A DNA stretch of 64,000 nt, taken from the NCBI RefSeq assembly GCF_000002985.6, contig NC_003282.8, forward strand, positions 1,984,001 through 2,048,000, read 5' to 3'. Both the position numbers and the translations under genes were made by a program. The stretch comes from Caenorhabditis elegans. Its lineage: Eukaryota > Nematoda > Chromadorea > Rhabditida > Rhabditidae. The notes beneath the pieces are model-generated. The model saw only the letters and a program-made list of their open reading frames with translations. It was not told where the DNA came from and searched no databases. How positions within the stretch are numbered: the first letter of the stretch is position 1; every line of letters begins with the position of its first letter. Below are positions 43,101 through 53,244 of the stretch, piece by piece.

Positions 43101-46100
43101 AATGAAAAATAGAAAAAAAAAATTCAAATTTTACCAAATCAAAAACAGGATCCCGTCTTTTCGAAAAAAATTGGGTCCCGCCACGAAAACTACAACAATA
43201 ACTTTCGTGCCGAGACCCAAAATTTCAAAACTAACGGAATCTAGTCGTGATTATACTTATTTTAAAGCTCTAGGCGAGAGGAATTCGAATTTTAAAAGAA
43301 AAATATGAAAACTAAGGTCATTTTGAGAAATATCTAACTTTTTTAGATTTTTTTAAAAATTCAATTTTTTGAACAAAAAATTCAGATTTTTAGCCAATTT
43401 TTTTTGTATTTTCTCTCATTTTTTTCTCGGGATTTTCACTGAAAAATGAAGAAAATTTTTTAAATTTTACCAAATCAAAAACAGGATCCCGTCTCTTCGC
43501 ATCAACAAGATCATTACTCATATAATTTGGCCTTCCAACACACATTGATTTCACCGGTCCAACATTCCGAAGCCTATCAAGCTCTCGAAACTGCAGTGAC
43601 TCATCAATTTGCTCATCATCATCATTTTGTTGCTCTTCAATTGCTCCACCATACAATTCCATATCATCTTCATCCAATTCAATTTCCGCCGCCGCCGGAT
43701 CTTTATTATCGATTTTTAGACGTTTTACAGCACAATCTCGAGTGGTTTTTAGTAGAGTATACTCCAAAAGTTGAGAATCTCCGAGCCGTGAGCCAACGAA
43801 TAGGTGACCAGGAGCACACACTGTTAGCGAGTAGGCAATTGAGGTTTCTGCAATTTTTTCGATTAAAAAAATGGAGTTTTTCAGTACATTATTGAAAATA
43901 TTCATAGTTCTCATATTTTCATCTTAAAATTCGAATTCAGCTCGCCTAGAGCTTTCATTTAAGTATAATCATGACTATATTCCATTAGTTTTGAAATTTC
44001 GGGTCCCACCGAGCCAAAATAATTCAAATTTTTCGTAGTTTTCGCTAATTTCAGGCCAGAACTGCTCAATTTTCAGCCAATTTTCATGTCCCACCACGAA
44101 GCTACAGTAACCTTCGTGGCGAGACCCAAAATTTTTCAAAATCAACGTAACCAAGTCATGATTATACTTAAATTAAAGCTCTCAGAGAGCTAAATCCGAA
44201 TTTATTAGTAAAAATCTGGATTTTTCGGTTTTTGTCTAGAAAAGTATCGAAAAATTGGCACTTTGTCAACTTCAACCTAGAAATTCCTAAATTTGAACAA
44301 TTTTTTTTTAGCAAAATTTGATTTTTTTGTGTTTTTCGCCAATTTTAATCTAGAAATAACCAATTTTCAGAACAATTTTCAGCTAAATTCAAATTTCTTG
44401 TGTTTTTTGCCAAGTTTTCAGCAAATTTTCAGCTCATTTTAATTTTTTGTGCATTTTTTTCAAATTTGAATCTAAAAATTCTCAATTTTCCGCTAATTTT
44501 TCAGCTAAAATTTGATTTTTCTGTGTACCTTTCCAATTTTAATCTAGAAATTCCCAATTTTCAGCAAAAATTGGTATTTTTTTGTGCATTTTTTCCAAAT
44601 TTAACCTACAAATTCTCAATTTTTAGCTAATTTTTCAGTTAAAATTGAATTTTTTGTGTTTTTGTGCCAATTTTTCAGCTAAAATTGATTTTTCTGTGTA
44701 TCTTTCCAATTTTAATCTAGAAAATCTCAATTTTCAGCAAAAATTGAAATATTTTTGGACATTTTTTTCAAATTTTAATCTAAAAATACTCAGTTTTCCG
44801 CTAATTTTTCAGTTAAAATTGAATATTTTCGTGTTTTTTTGCCAATTTTTCAGCTAAAATTTGATTTTTTTTTGTGTTTTTCGCCAATTTTAATCTAGAA
44901 ATTCCAATTTTCAGCGAAAAATTTTTCAGCAAAAGCTTGAATATTTTTGTGCATTTTTTTCAAATTTTAATCTACAACTACTCAATTTTTAGCTAATTTT
45001 TCCGTTTATTTTTTCAATTTTAATCTAGAAAATCCAATTCCACACCATAAACTTTGCTAAACTCCAGCGATTTGACAGTTCCACCACCGGATGACGTCAT
45101 CAACCGCAACAAGAACAAATCTCCGTCGCGGCTGCCGACAGCAATTCGTCCATCTTCCATATAGACACTTGTAGAGCAATCCAACGTCATTTTCAAATGT
45201 TTCAAATCTTTTAACGGGAATTTCGTAAATCCATCATAACATGAATTGAGCACGAGACCACACGGCGGTACCGCCTGATTCAGATAGACTACTGTATTCG
45301 AGCCAAAAACCAGGGCTCCGCCGAGTGGTTTTGGGATTGGGAGCAGTTGGGAGCAGTCCATTGGAAGATTTGCAGTTTGCCAGACGACTGCAAATTGACG
45401 ATCGACAATGTTCACGGAGACACCCATTATGCACATTGTATCGTAACGGACGCAGGCTCTGAAATTCAATTTTTTTTTTGGGTTTTTTAAACTAAAAAAT
45501 TCGAATTCAGCTCGCCTGGGAGCTTTCATTTAAGTATAATCATGACTATATTCCATTAGTTTTGAAATTTCGGGTCCCACCACGCAGGTTACTGTAGCTT
45601 CGTGGCGGTACCCGAAAAACTAAGAAATAATCGATTGCAAGTATTGACGAGCCAAAATAATTCAAATTTTTCGTAGTTTTCGCTAATTTCAGGCCAGAAC
45701 TGCTCAATTTTCAGCCAATTTTCATGTCCCACCACGAAGCTACAGTAACCTTCGTGGCGAGACCCAAAATTTTTTAAAATCAACGTAACCTAGTCATGAT
45801 TATACTCAAATCAAAGCTTTCGGTGAGCTGAATTCAGATAAAACCTGAATTTTTCAATTTTCTAAAACAATTTTGGAAAATCAATTTTTTGAAAATTTCG
45901 CGTCGAGACCCAGAAATTTGTATTAAATTTCGGAATTCAACATTTTAATATTGTAATATAGAATCACCTCACCGAGAGCTTTAAAATAAGTATAATCATG
46001 ACTAGGCTCCATTAAGTTTGAAATTTTGGGTCCCGCCACGAAGGTTACTGTAGTTTTCGTGACGGGACCCAAAATCACCAGAACCTGGTCATGATTATAC

Positions 46101-48992
46101 TTATTTTAAAGCTCTCGGCGAGCTGAATTCAAAAATAAAATCAATTTTTACCTTCCAGGAGTAGTTTGAATTGGTTCATAAAGGAATAAAATTGTCGGCT
46201 CATAATATCCATCCAAAAATACCATATCAGCAATATTATCCAGCCGTGGATCGATTTGTTTCAGTGGAATAACATAACTATGAATTCTTTTCGAATTCTC
46301 ATGAAATGGAAGAATTGCTATATGTTTTCCGTAGACAAGACACGCTGCACATCTGTTTGATGGATCCGAACGGACCAGTGGTGGCTGAAAATTGTGGTTG
46401 AAAATTGGATGAAAAGCTCAAAAAATGGCTAAAAACTGTCAGAAATAGCTGAAAATTAACCAATTTCTTAGAAAAATGACTGAGAATCAGAAAATTTGGC
46501 AAAAAAAAGACTAAAAATTGCCGAAAATCGCTTAAAAATCGTTTAAAAATCGTGAAAATCCCACATATTCTTTTTTTTTCTGGAAAATGGCTGAAAATTG
46601 ATTATTTTGGCATAAAACTGAGTCAAAAAGCTTAAAAATAGTTAAAAATTGAGGAAAAATCTTGTAAATCCCAAATTTTCTGATTTTTTCCTTTAAAAAT
46701 TGACAATTTTTCAGAAAAATGGCTAAAAAATAGCTGAAATTATGGGGGAAAAGCTTCAAAAAATGGCTAAAAAACTGTTAGAAATAGCTGAAAATTAACC
46801 AATTTCTTAGAAAAATGACTGAGAATCGGAAAATTTGGCAAAAAAATGACTAAAAATTGCCAAAAATCGTGAAAATCCCACATATTCTGATGCTTTTTGA
46901 GCGAAAATTGTTTTTTTTTCTGGGAAAATGGCTGAAAATTGATTATTTTGGCATAAAACTGAGTCAAAAAGCTTAAAAATAGTTAAAAATTGAAGAAAAA
47001 TCTTGAAAAGCCCAAAATTTCTGATTTTTTCCTTAAAAAATTGACAATTTTTCAGAAAAATGGCTAAAAAATAGCTGAAATTATAGAGGAAAAGCTTAAA
47101 AAATGGCTAAAAACTGTCGGAAATATCTGAAAATTGATGAAAAATATCGTAAAAATCCCGAATTATCCGATTTTCCTCCCTAAAATTGATATTTTCCAGT
47201 CCAATGGCTGAAAATTAGCTGAAATTATGGAGGAAAAGCAAATGTCGATGTCCAAAAAATGATTAGAAATAGTTGAAAATGAGCGAAAAATTGCGATTTT
47301 TCTGATAAAAATTTGGAAAAGTCAAAGAAAAAGCTCCAAAAATGTATTAAAAATTGTCAGAAATAGCTGAAAATCTCATATTTTTCTGATTTTTTCCACA
47401 AAAATTGACAATTTTTTAGGAAAATGGCTGAAAATTAGGGGAAAAAAGCTTCAAAAATTCGGAAAAATATCGTAAAAATCCCGAATTATCCGATTTTTTC
47501 CTTAAAAAATTGACAATTTCTTAACAAAATGTCTGAAAATCGGAAAATTTGCCCGAAAATTGGCTTAAAAATTGCCAGAAATGACTGAAATTTGAAGAAT
47601 TTCGTTGAAAAATCGATGAAAAATTGTGAATTTCCAGGTTTTACCAGAAAATTTAGAGAAAAAACGCCAAAAGTGCCATTTTAAATATAGTTTTTTCTGA
47701 AAAATCGACATTTATCGGGTCTCGCAGCGAAATTCACCACCGGGCTGCTGTAACTTTCGTGGCGGGACCCGAAAACTACGAAATTGAGCAAGTTTTCCGT
47801 TTTTTACATGAAATAATTAATTTTAATGGCATAAATACCATTTTAGGTGCAAAAAATCGTTGTTTTAAGCGAAAATTTACCTTTTTTTTTTTTTGAAAAA
47901 TGCTTGAAAATCGATCATTTTAGCTAAAAATCTGAATCAAAAAGCTTAAAAATTGTCAGAAATAGCTGAAAAATAAATTTTCGCATGTTTTCTCGCGAAA
48001 ATTGGCTTATTTCTTTAAAAAATGATTTAAAAAATCGGTTTTTTTTTTCAGTTTTTGGACAATTGTAAGCAAAATTTCGCGGTTTTTGCGATTTTTACAG
48101 TGAAATTATCCTTTTTTTAATGAAATATATACAATTTTTGGCCAATTTTTATCGAATTTTCACCTGAAAATGATTAATAAATCCATCTCGTAGATATTCA
48201 TTTTCAAATGCATGAAGTGATATTGTTTGCATATTTCGTTCCTTTTCATTTATACTAACAATCGATAGTTTTGCATCGTCAAATGTCATTAGAATTGAAT
48301 CTTGGTCCGGTAATTCTGAAAAAATGAAAAAAATCGAGAATTTTAGGTGGAAATTCGGCGTTTTTGACTCAAAATTCGATGGAAATTGGCCTAAATTCGG
48401 TGTTTTCAGTTGAAAAATTGGTTTTACAGCGTTTTCCCGCCGAAAAATAGCTCGAAAATGCTGTATTTTTCAGCTAAAAATTCAATTTTGAAGATTTCAG
48501 GATTTGACAAAAATCGCAATTTTTGACATTTTTCATCAATTTTCCAGGCCAAAAACGGATTTTCCACGAGTTTTTGGGTCACTTTCCATTGATTTTTCCC
48601 ATTTTCACACGAAAAACGTACGCGGAACCCTCGCAACGGCGATAGAATGACATTTATTCAATAATCTGCACGAGAACATGCACTCCAATTTGGTTTTCTG
48701 CTGCCATTCTTCATTATCCTCGCCCGGCTCTTTGAGCACATATGGATTTACGCGAAAAATTCGAATAAACTTGGCTCCGATTGTGAGCAGCTGGAATCCG
48801 GTGTCTGAAAATGAAAAATTTGGGTGAGAAATTCGAATTTTTTGGGATTTTTTCGAATTTTTTGGGATTTTTTCCCAAGTTTCTAGCGCAATTTATTATT
48901 AAAACTTGCGTACTTTCTCCTGGCAAGAATTTTCCGTATGCCGAGAAGTTGATTGCTGTGGAATCGTCCGTTTCTCGGAGATATCCATACAT
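25154..48992 (-). CDS. cpsf-1: CPSF160, cleavage and polyadenylation specificity factor subunit 1, 1454 aa, sixteen exons
   Basis: Exons in transcript order: 48914-48992, 48622-48804, 48164-48315, 46152-46384, 45046-45458, 43471-43847, 41632-41913, 39338-39806, 38574-38693, 36863-37132, 35244-35428, 33577-33746, 31249-31564, 29054-29774, 26399-26738, 25154-25208. All phases fit; the sum is 4365 nt. CPSF160 is the beta-propeller scaffold that, with WDR33 and CPSF30, reads AAUAAA and positions the nuclease. Hallmarks include MYGYL at the start, [64 protein letters not shown] and the C-terminal CPSF_A domain from [12 protein letters not shown] (~1084) to [11 protein letters not shown]. An acidic, Gly-rich loop ([20 protein letters not shown], ~675-720) is followed by a basic [10 protein letters not shown] (~735) that could be a nuclear signal. 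The ATG lies 4 bases from an SL-type acceptor. Human CPSF160 has 1443 residues. Confidence 0.97.
26826..27511. repeat. Intron segment duplicated from/to xpc-1 intron 9 (copy B)
   Basis: Partner of 22904-23581, here antisense to cpsf-1 but in the same chromosomal orientation. Confidence 0.85.
27515..28991. repeat. Inverted repeat in a cpsf-1 intron, arms about 350 bp, with a C12 tract beyond
   Basis: 27515-27865 faces 28632-28991, with shared blocks such as GGAAGAGAGTCACTCTTCTGG and ATCATCATGGGAATGACA on the left mirrored on the right. The 27865-28630 spacer is made of related 60-70-bp units (TCAATTTT...GAAAAATGACATTTTC). 29035-29046 is C12, eight bases from the exon 29054 boundary. Confidence 0.8.
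29863..31136. mobile_element. Foldback element copy 3, interrupted by a nested element
   Basis: Ends CACTGCAACTTTTTCC... and ...GTTGCAGTG, as in the other copies, in a cpsf-1 intron; the right end sits about 110 bp from exon 31249-31564. Its right arm is split at 30478 by a 476-bp insertion. Without it the length is about 800 bp. No matching flanking duplication was found. Confidence 0.85.
30478..30953. mobile_element. 476-bp palindromic MITE nested in foldback copy 3, TTA target duplication
   Basis: CTAGGGAATGG at the left end is mirrored by CCATTCCCTAG at the right, and arms of about 190 bp are near-perfect reverse complements (GGGGTGAGGTACCTAGAGACG, TCTGGGAGTCTGGAAATTC). TTA flanks both sides while the uninterrupted host sequence has GTTTTAGCATCTGC once. 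Non-coding; the short ORFs in each arm mirror one another. Confidence 0.9.
31718..32627. repeat. 910-bp palindrome in a cpsf-1 intron
   Basis: Arms of about 430 bp, from ATTGCGTAAAATCTGG to its mirror CAGATTTTACGCAAT, with a loop near 32150-32195 (CACAAAATGTAACCTTTATTTG). Inner arm block GTGGGCGTTTATTCGTTG mirrored as CAACGAATAAACGCCCAC. Confidence 0.9.
33019..33540. repeat. Three tandem copies of a ~171-bp unit ending at a cpsf-1 exon
   Basis: Units start at 33019, 33191 and 33361 with GGGTTACTGTAGCTT and share GATAAAGCTCTGAAAATTG and TTTGGGGGTGAAAAATGGCG. The array stops about 37 bp from exon 33577-33746. Confidence 0.85.
34075..34690. repeat. Palindrome, arms about 300 bp
   Basis: 34075-34390 and 34405-34690 mirror each other around a GAGTTTCGCGGAGGTC centre. 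33747-34074 is AT-rich intron with related degenerate units. Confidence 0.75.
34659..35161. repeat. Intron duplication copy A carrying a GTATAATCATGACTAG element
   Basis: 34659-35097 matches 37201-37630 in direct orientation. Inside is a foldback unit with ends GCGCCGAGAGAGCTTCAATTT and its mirror, and core GGGTCTCGCC...GCTACAGTAACCTTCGC. This copy retains both ends of the foldback unit. Confidence 0.85.
35490..36770. repeat. GGAGCGC repeats with AT-rich ~280-bp units (cpsf-1 intron)
   Basis: About six CATTGGAGCGCACTTG half sites followed by a TACGGTCGGTGTGAAAAATTC tail are spaced every 150-300 bp. Most look like single halves, not full hairpins. Confidence 0.7.
37201..37630. repeat. Intron duplication copy B
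   Basis: Partner of 34659-35097; it lacks the right end of the GTATAATCATGACTAG foldback and is cut where the next palindrome begins. Confidence 0.85.
37616..38455. repeat. 840-bp palindrome, arms about 390 bp
   Basis: Mirror blocks include GTCCACCGAATGACCGAATA / TATTCGGTCATTCGGTGGAC and GTTTGTTAAAAAGTAATTG on both sides of a 40-bp loop (about 38012-38052, TTCAGACTTGTTGTCGTCGT). It ends about 120 bp from exon 38574. Confidence 0.9.
38818..39110. repeat. 290-bp palindrome ending in GGAGCGC-related sequence
   Basis: Arms run from CATTAGAGCGTGGTTGCAGCG to the mirror, centre GCGGCAAATTTCAAAATTTGCCGC. One arm carries an extra A/G-rich insertion. Confidence 0.85.
40005..41308. repeat. 1.3-kb composite palindrome, arms about 640 bp
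   Basis: The inner part 40347-40940 is a complete member of the CTTAAAGGTTGTGTAG foldback family (centre GGCGAGTTTTGG...CTCGCCGCC). The outer flanks 40005-40346 and 40941-41308 are also mirror images, so a larger duplicated inverted arrangement exists. 41309-41600 is low-complexity A/T. Confidence 0.85.
42410..42578. repeat. GTATAATCATGACTAG foldback element
   Basis: Ends CAGCTCGCCGAGAGCTTTAAAATAAG and mirror; core GGGTCCCGCCACGAAAACTACAGTAACC. 169 bp. Confidence 0.85.
42701..42872. repeat. GTATAATCATGACTAG foldback element
   Basis: Same family, near-perfect palindrome centred on CGAAGGTTACTGTAGCTTCG. Confidence 0.85.
43126..43277. repeat. Exon-fragment copy fused to half of a GTATAATCATGACTAG element
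   Basis: 43126-43158 is identical over 33 bp to 43462-43494, which is the 3' end of cpsf-1 exon 43471-43847 plus its splice donor. It is followed at 43170-43277 by the right half of the foldback family. So a decoy donor-bearing exon end sits about 330 bp downstream of the real one. Confidence 0.8.
43934..44192. repeat. GTATAATCATGACTAG foldback element (long form)
   Basis: Carries an internal GCCAAAATAATTCAAATTTT...TTTTCATGTCCC insert identical to that in 45506-45831. Confidence 0.8.
44270..45010. repeat. Degenerate tandem repeat, TCAGCTAAAATTTGATTTTT units
   Basis: About eight related 80-100-bp units with TTTTAATCTAGAAATTC and TTTTTGTGCATTTTT blocks fill the intron between exons 43471-43847 and 45046-45458. 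Confidence 0.7.
45506..45831. repeat. GTATAATCATGACTAG foldback element (long form)
   Basis: Near copy of 43934-44192, but here the left half also retains GCAGGTTACTGTAGCTTCG. Confidence 0.8.
45966..46130. repeat. GTATAATCATGACTAG foldback element
   Basis: 165-bp palindrome ending 22 bp from the exon 46152 boundary. A degenerate core of the same family occurs at about 47715-47775. Confidence 0.8.
46425..47650. repeat. Tandem repeat with ~338-bp period
   Basis: ATGGCTAAAAACTGTCAGAAATAGCTG begins units at about 46425, 46763 and 47101. The first two are over 90% alike by eye, the third decays, and degenerate fragments continue to 47650. Confidence 0.85.
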
Positions 48993-49010
48993 TTGTCTGA
49001 AAAATGGTGA
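48989..49010 (-). promoter_or_regulatory. Probable SL trans-splice acceptor of cpsf-1
   Basis: Minus strand ATTTTTCAG then ACAA then ATG. It fixes the start codon; no in-frame upstream ATG is needed. Confidence 0.7.
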
Positions 49011-51276
49011 AAATTGGGATTATTTGACTGAAAAATACGATTTTTAGGCGGAAAAATTAATAGAATTCCGTTTTTCATATCAATTTCCAAGAAAAACTGC
49101 GAATTTCGGCTACAAAACAAAGAAATTCGATAAAAAAATCGCGAAATTAATTCAAAAACATCATTTTTCTCTGTCGTCTACACTCTCTAACGCGTGACGA
49201 TAGAGCGCACTTGCAACTGAGACGCCACAGGTGGAAAAGTACTCGTGGACAGTGAAACCCCACTTGTTTGTTAGAAAAAAAGTAGGCTACCAGTGAGAAT
49301 TAATGGGGAAACTGAATTTATTGTTTCATAAATGCCTTTTAAGGGGATTTAGCAAAAATTTTATAATAATTTTTTCAGAAAAACACCAAATACTTGTTTT
49401 TTTTTTAATTTTTTAAATGAAAATCCTGAATGGTTTCCTTATTTCCTCCTCTTAAAAAATTGAAAAATGTGTTTAAAAAACCAGCAAAAAAACGTTGAAA
49501 CACTTAAAACGCTACATGCTCAGTAATCAATTAAATCGCATTCTTACCAAGAAACTGTAGCTAAAACACAATTCAGAATACATTATCACTTTCAAAAAAA
49601 AAAATTCTGCAAACATAATTTCTTCAAAATTTCAAAAAGTTAAAGATTATTTTCGGAAAAGTTTGGAATAGCATTCAATGTGTTTAATTTGATGTAACTA
49701 CACCCGCGACAATGTCCTAACCAACTCCAACCAAATCTTCAAACGCTTAAATCCTCTTCAAAAGCTGAAGTACAAATTTTCCAACACTACAGTAATCATA
49801 CAGTAAGCCTACAGTACGCCTACAGTACCCCTACAGTACTTTGACTTTATCCCTAACCAACACCTAACCTAAAAAGGCAAAAAATTCAAACTTTCCCAAA
49901 CTACGCAAATCCTACAATACCTCGCCGTTATATCCCACCAACTCACAACCCAAAAGGTATATACAAACAAAGGTACAACATATATATATATATATATACA
50001 ACAGGCGCAAAAAAACAAAAATAATAATTATGGAATTCCGGAAATGTTTTGATAGATTTGGATTCTAGATTTTTAAAAAATATTATAGGTGAGTTTTTGG
50101 GACAGGAAAGTAAATTTAAGCCGCGCTAGAGAGGTTTTTGTGTCGAATTCAAATTTAATGGGCATATACCTTATTTAAAATCAAAACGGTTCACGGAAAT
50201 AAGTAATGACTGTTTAAAAACTGCTTATTTTATTGCATTTGTTCAATTTATTAAATTTTCCAATTTCCCTGTTGCCAAAAAAGTCAATAAAATTCAATTT
50301 TCAGAACACCAATAAAATTAAATTTCTCATTTAATGGATCTCTGAATGACTTTGTTTTTTAATTTTTGCTTTTTTCGAATATTTTCTTACTCTTTGACTG
50401 CAATTTCAGTTCTAAAACTTGTAAAAAAATTTTTAAAAAATATAGGCACTTTCATATCTATATGAATATTCGGTACTTTTTCGATTTCTGCCCCCCAAAA
50501 TGTTTTTTTCTTCAATTTTTCAATTTAAATTCTCACGTGAATGTTTATTTCAAAACTATTTCAATTTTTAGGCTTAGAAAACAACACTACTAACTATAAG
50601 CCTGAAATTACAAAAAAAGTTCACGTTTCATTAATGAATATATCCAAAACATTTTGGGGGGGGGGGGGGGGGGCAGAAATCGGAAAAGTACCGAATATTC
50701 TCCTAATCAGTTTAATCAGTCAATGTTGGAAAGGTTTAGTGTCAATAATGGAAATAATGCCTTATCAAGTTGGTATTCTGTTTGATAACTCGGAATCTAT
50801 ATTAGGTGGACCGCCGAGCTATCAGATGTGGTTCAAGCAAGTAGTTCTTCCACTTTATAAATACCAGAAAATAACAAAAATAGTATGATAGCTTGTACGG
50901 AATGTTTTTTTTTTAATGCAGATTTTAACCAAAAGCTGTTTCTTTTTCCAAAAGTCCAAAGTACGGGAATATCATATGGATCCCTCCTTTTTATTTTAAA
51001 ATCCAGAAAATAAGTTCTACATGGCCTATACAAATTATGCGGTAAATTTGGTTAGATTTAGAGGGAGGGGGGTAAGAAGGGAAAAAACTCTTCTCAATAA
51101 TTCTTTACATTATTGAGACTCACATAAATTTAGATATAATTTAAAAAACGGTGTAATTCGGTAGAGGGTAAATATTTGAGGATGAAGTATTTGAAAAAAA
51201 CAACTGGGGAATGAGATCGTAGCACGGTTTTAAAAATGAATGGGGAACAATTGGAGACCGTGGGGAAACGAATACA
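49011..51276. other. Intergenic region 5' of cpsf-1
   Basis: No supported gene. It contains a GATAGAGCGCACTTGCAACTG half site (49200), four to five CTACAGTA repeats at 49785-49840, an (AT)n run at about 49979-49998 and the G-tract palindrome at 50455-50705. It should include the cpsf-1 promoter and the 3' UTR of the 65-aa gene upstream of it. The ORF at 50541-50888 (+) runs through the G-tract and has no family signature, so I do not call it. Confidence 0.6.
50455..50705. repeat. Inverted repeat with a C6 arm and a G18 arm
   Basis: GAATATTCGGTACTTTTTCG and TTTCTGCCCCCCAAAATG on the left face CATTTTG(18)CAGAAA and CGGAAAAGTACCGAATATTC on the right. The left tract is C6 (50491-50496), the right tract G18 (50656-50673). 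Confidence 0.85.
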
Positions 51277-51823
51277 TTAGTCCGAGTCGGAGTCGACGAC
51301 GCGTGCCCTCTTCTTCTTTGGCTGATCCGAACTCGATCCGGAATCGTCCTGCTGCTTGATCACGTCCTGCTGCTTGCGGTATCTGAAAATTGAATTTATT
51401 AGACTATTTTCAATTTTTGTGACGTCACAGTGCATTTTGAACGTTTTTTGAGAGACGTGACGTTAGAGAAATTCAAAAAAAAAACGTTTTAAATTACAGA
51501 ACCGTAATAGCCAAGTGTACAGAGTGACAATTAATTATGGAAACATTTGTTGAGCTTGAGGTCAGACCAAGAAAATCTCGAATTTTAGTGCTTTTAGAGT
51601 GAATGGCAGACGCTTAGGATTTTTCCAGAAATTATATTTGGTCATTATGGCCTGTTTTCTGTGATTTAAAGCAAAACAGTTTTCGACTCGAGTCCACCTT
51701 ATTGCTCTTTATAAATAATTTTTAAACTAACCGCTTTCCTCTTGTGCTGACGACGCCGCTGTCCTCTTCCTCATCGTCTGGTCCAGCATTTTTAGAAGAT
51801 GCTCTCTTGCTCTTTGCCCACAT
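51277..51823 (-). CDS. Small charged protein, 65 aa, two exons, unknown function
   Basis: Exons 51732-51823 and 51277-51382 join in phase (GTTAGT donor, TTTTCAG acceptor) to 198 nt. The protein starts MWAKSKRASSKN, continues with an acidic PDDEEEDSG stretch and GKRYRKQQDVIKQQDD, and ends with a basic PKKKRARVV followed by DSDSD. The PKKKRARV match to a classical monopartite nuclear-localisation pattern and the acidic/serine tail (possible CK2 sites) suggest a nuclear or chromatin-associated protein; this is inference. I recognise no family. A possible acceptor (AATCAG) lies 31 nt before the ATG. The frame stays open through YTVDRFVISH up to it, so an additional upstream exon is possible, but none was found up to 53244. 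It is divergent from the channel gene. Confidence 0.65.
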
Positions 51824-51849
51824 ATGAGATATGACGAAACGGTCAACTG

Positions 51850-53244
51850 TGTACCTGATTATAATTTAAAATCACTTAATTTTTGATTTGAAGTTTTTTA
51901 TCAGGCACCTGATTTCGGAGTTACAGGCGAAAACGTGAAAAATTAGGGTTTTTTGAAAATTGGACCAAGCTCACTTCTATCGACTATAACTCAGAAACGT
52001 GAGGATGGACAACAATGTAACATACTGATAAAATGTAGCTGAAGATGTGTACATTAATGTTGTAATACATTACTTTTGTATATCTCTCATGGTTTAAAAG
52101 TTAGCACCGCTCAAACATAAAAAAGTCAATTTTGCAAGCGTTTTCGGCACTTCCAACCGATGTAGCGCTACCAATAAGCTATGCCTGAGTCTGAAATTTT
52201 TCAGTTTTGTTTAACTAACTGTCTAATACCTCTACGCATACAAAGTTTCTGATTTCACCAAGAAATGAAAAAATTCGAAAAAAAAAATTTTTTTTTTCGT
52301 CGTCATAGTTCTGAGTTTTAAATAATCTGGAAGTTGACCGACATGGCTGATATTGTTGGGATTGTCATTACTAACAGTCTTCTATACAACCGCAAAATAA
52401 TATTCAAGAAAAAACCAAAACTAGAAAAAAACGAAAAAACTTATTGAACGACCTAATATAACCAGAAACGTTGCCAGAAACGTTTTAATACAAAAATTGA
52501 GACTTTGAAGGCTAACATTTGGATTTTATAAAAATATTTTTGGCAGTATTATCGTAAATATATTTACATAAATAGTAATTTAATTATTTACTGTAAATGT
52601 AAAAGAATTGAAGTTTTCGATGTACTAATTGTAACAAAGAAATGAAGTATTTAGCATGCGTTATCAAGTTTAGAAAAAATTGAGAAAAGTTTTTTTGAAA
52701 ATTAATTTTTCGAATTTTTTTTAAATTCTGAAGCTTTAGAACTATTTATTTGTATCAAAATCTGTTGAAAAATAAAAAAATACCAGCCAATAAGGAATTT
52801 TTTCAAATTTTCCTCTGAAACCCCCCAACACAAACTGTAATATCTCACGGAAATATGGCCTAGGCTTAGGCTTAGGCTTAGGCTAAGTATGTAACTTTTA
52901 AATTTCAATCCTGCTTCCAGAGGTTCAAGCAAAGCTGGGAAAATACCTTCTTACAGAAACTACTCTGGTAATCTGTTCTAAAATGTTCCCATTTCCCAAA
53001 ATTGTTTCATTCTCATTATCAGTCCCGAATAAAGTTCACACATGATTATCACCTCCTCGGCAGAGACAGCTCCCCAAAGAGCAACACATTGTGAGCCAGT
53101 TGTCGCTCATCCGCACCCGTTGTCATGACCACTATAGATGCGAATTATAAGCCTTTTTCAAATATATATATGCATACATACACCATTATTAGTACTCTAA
53201 CACATACACACACACACGTGCTCATTGTAAAATATTGATTGAAA
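51850..53244. other. Intergenic region between the 65-aa gene and the channel gene
   Basis: No supported coding exon. It contains moderately complex sequence (about 51900-52250) without an open frame, a short CA-rich microsatellite at about 53195-53220 and a telomere-like array. It should hold both divergent promoters. Confidence 0.6.
52861..52886. repeat. Interstitial telomere-like repeat, about four TTAGGC units
   Basis: Uninterrupted TAGGCTTAGGCTTAGGC... run of the nematode telomere hexamer. Confidence 0.9.

Noticed and set aside
43527..43895. 122-codon plus-strand frame rich in His/Gln
   Set aside because: Exact antisense of the cpsf-1 exon 43471-43847, which has the family sequence and matching splice phase.
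50541..50888. 115-codon plus-strand frame
   Set aside because: It runs through the G18 tract (GGGGGA) and a palindrome arm, has no splice or start support and no recognisable domain.
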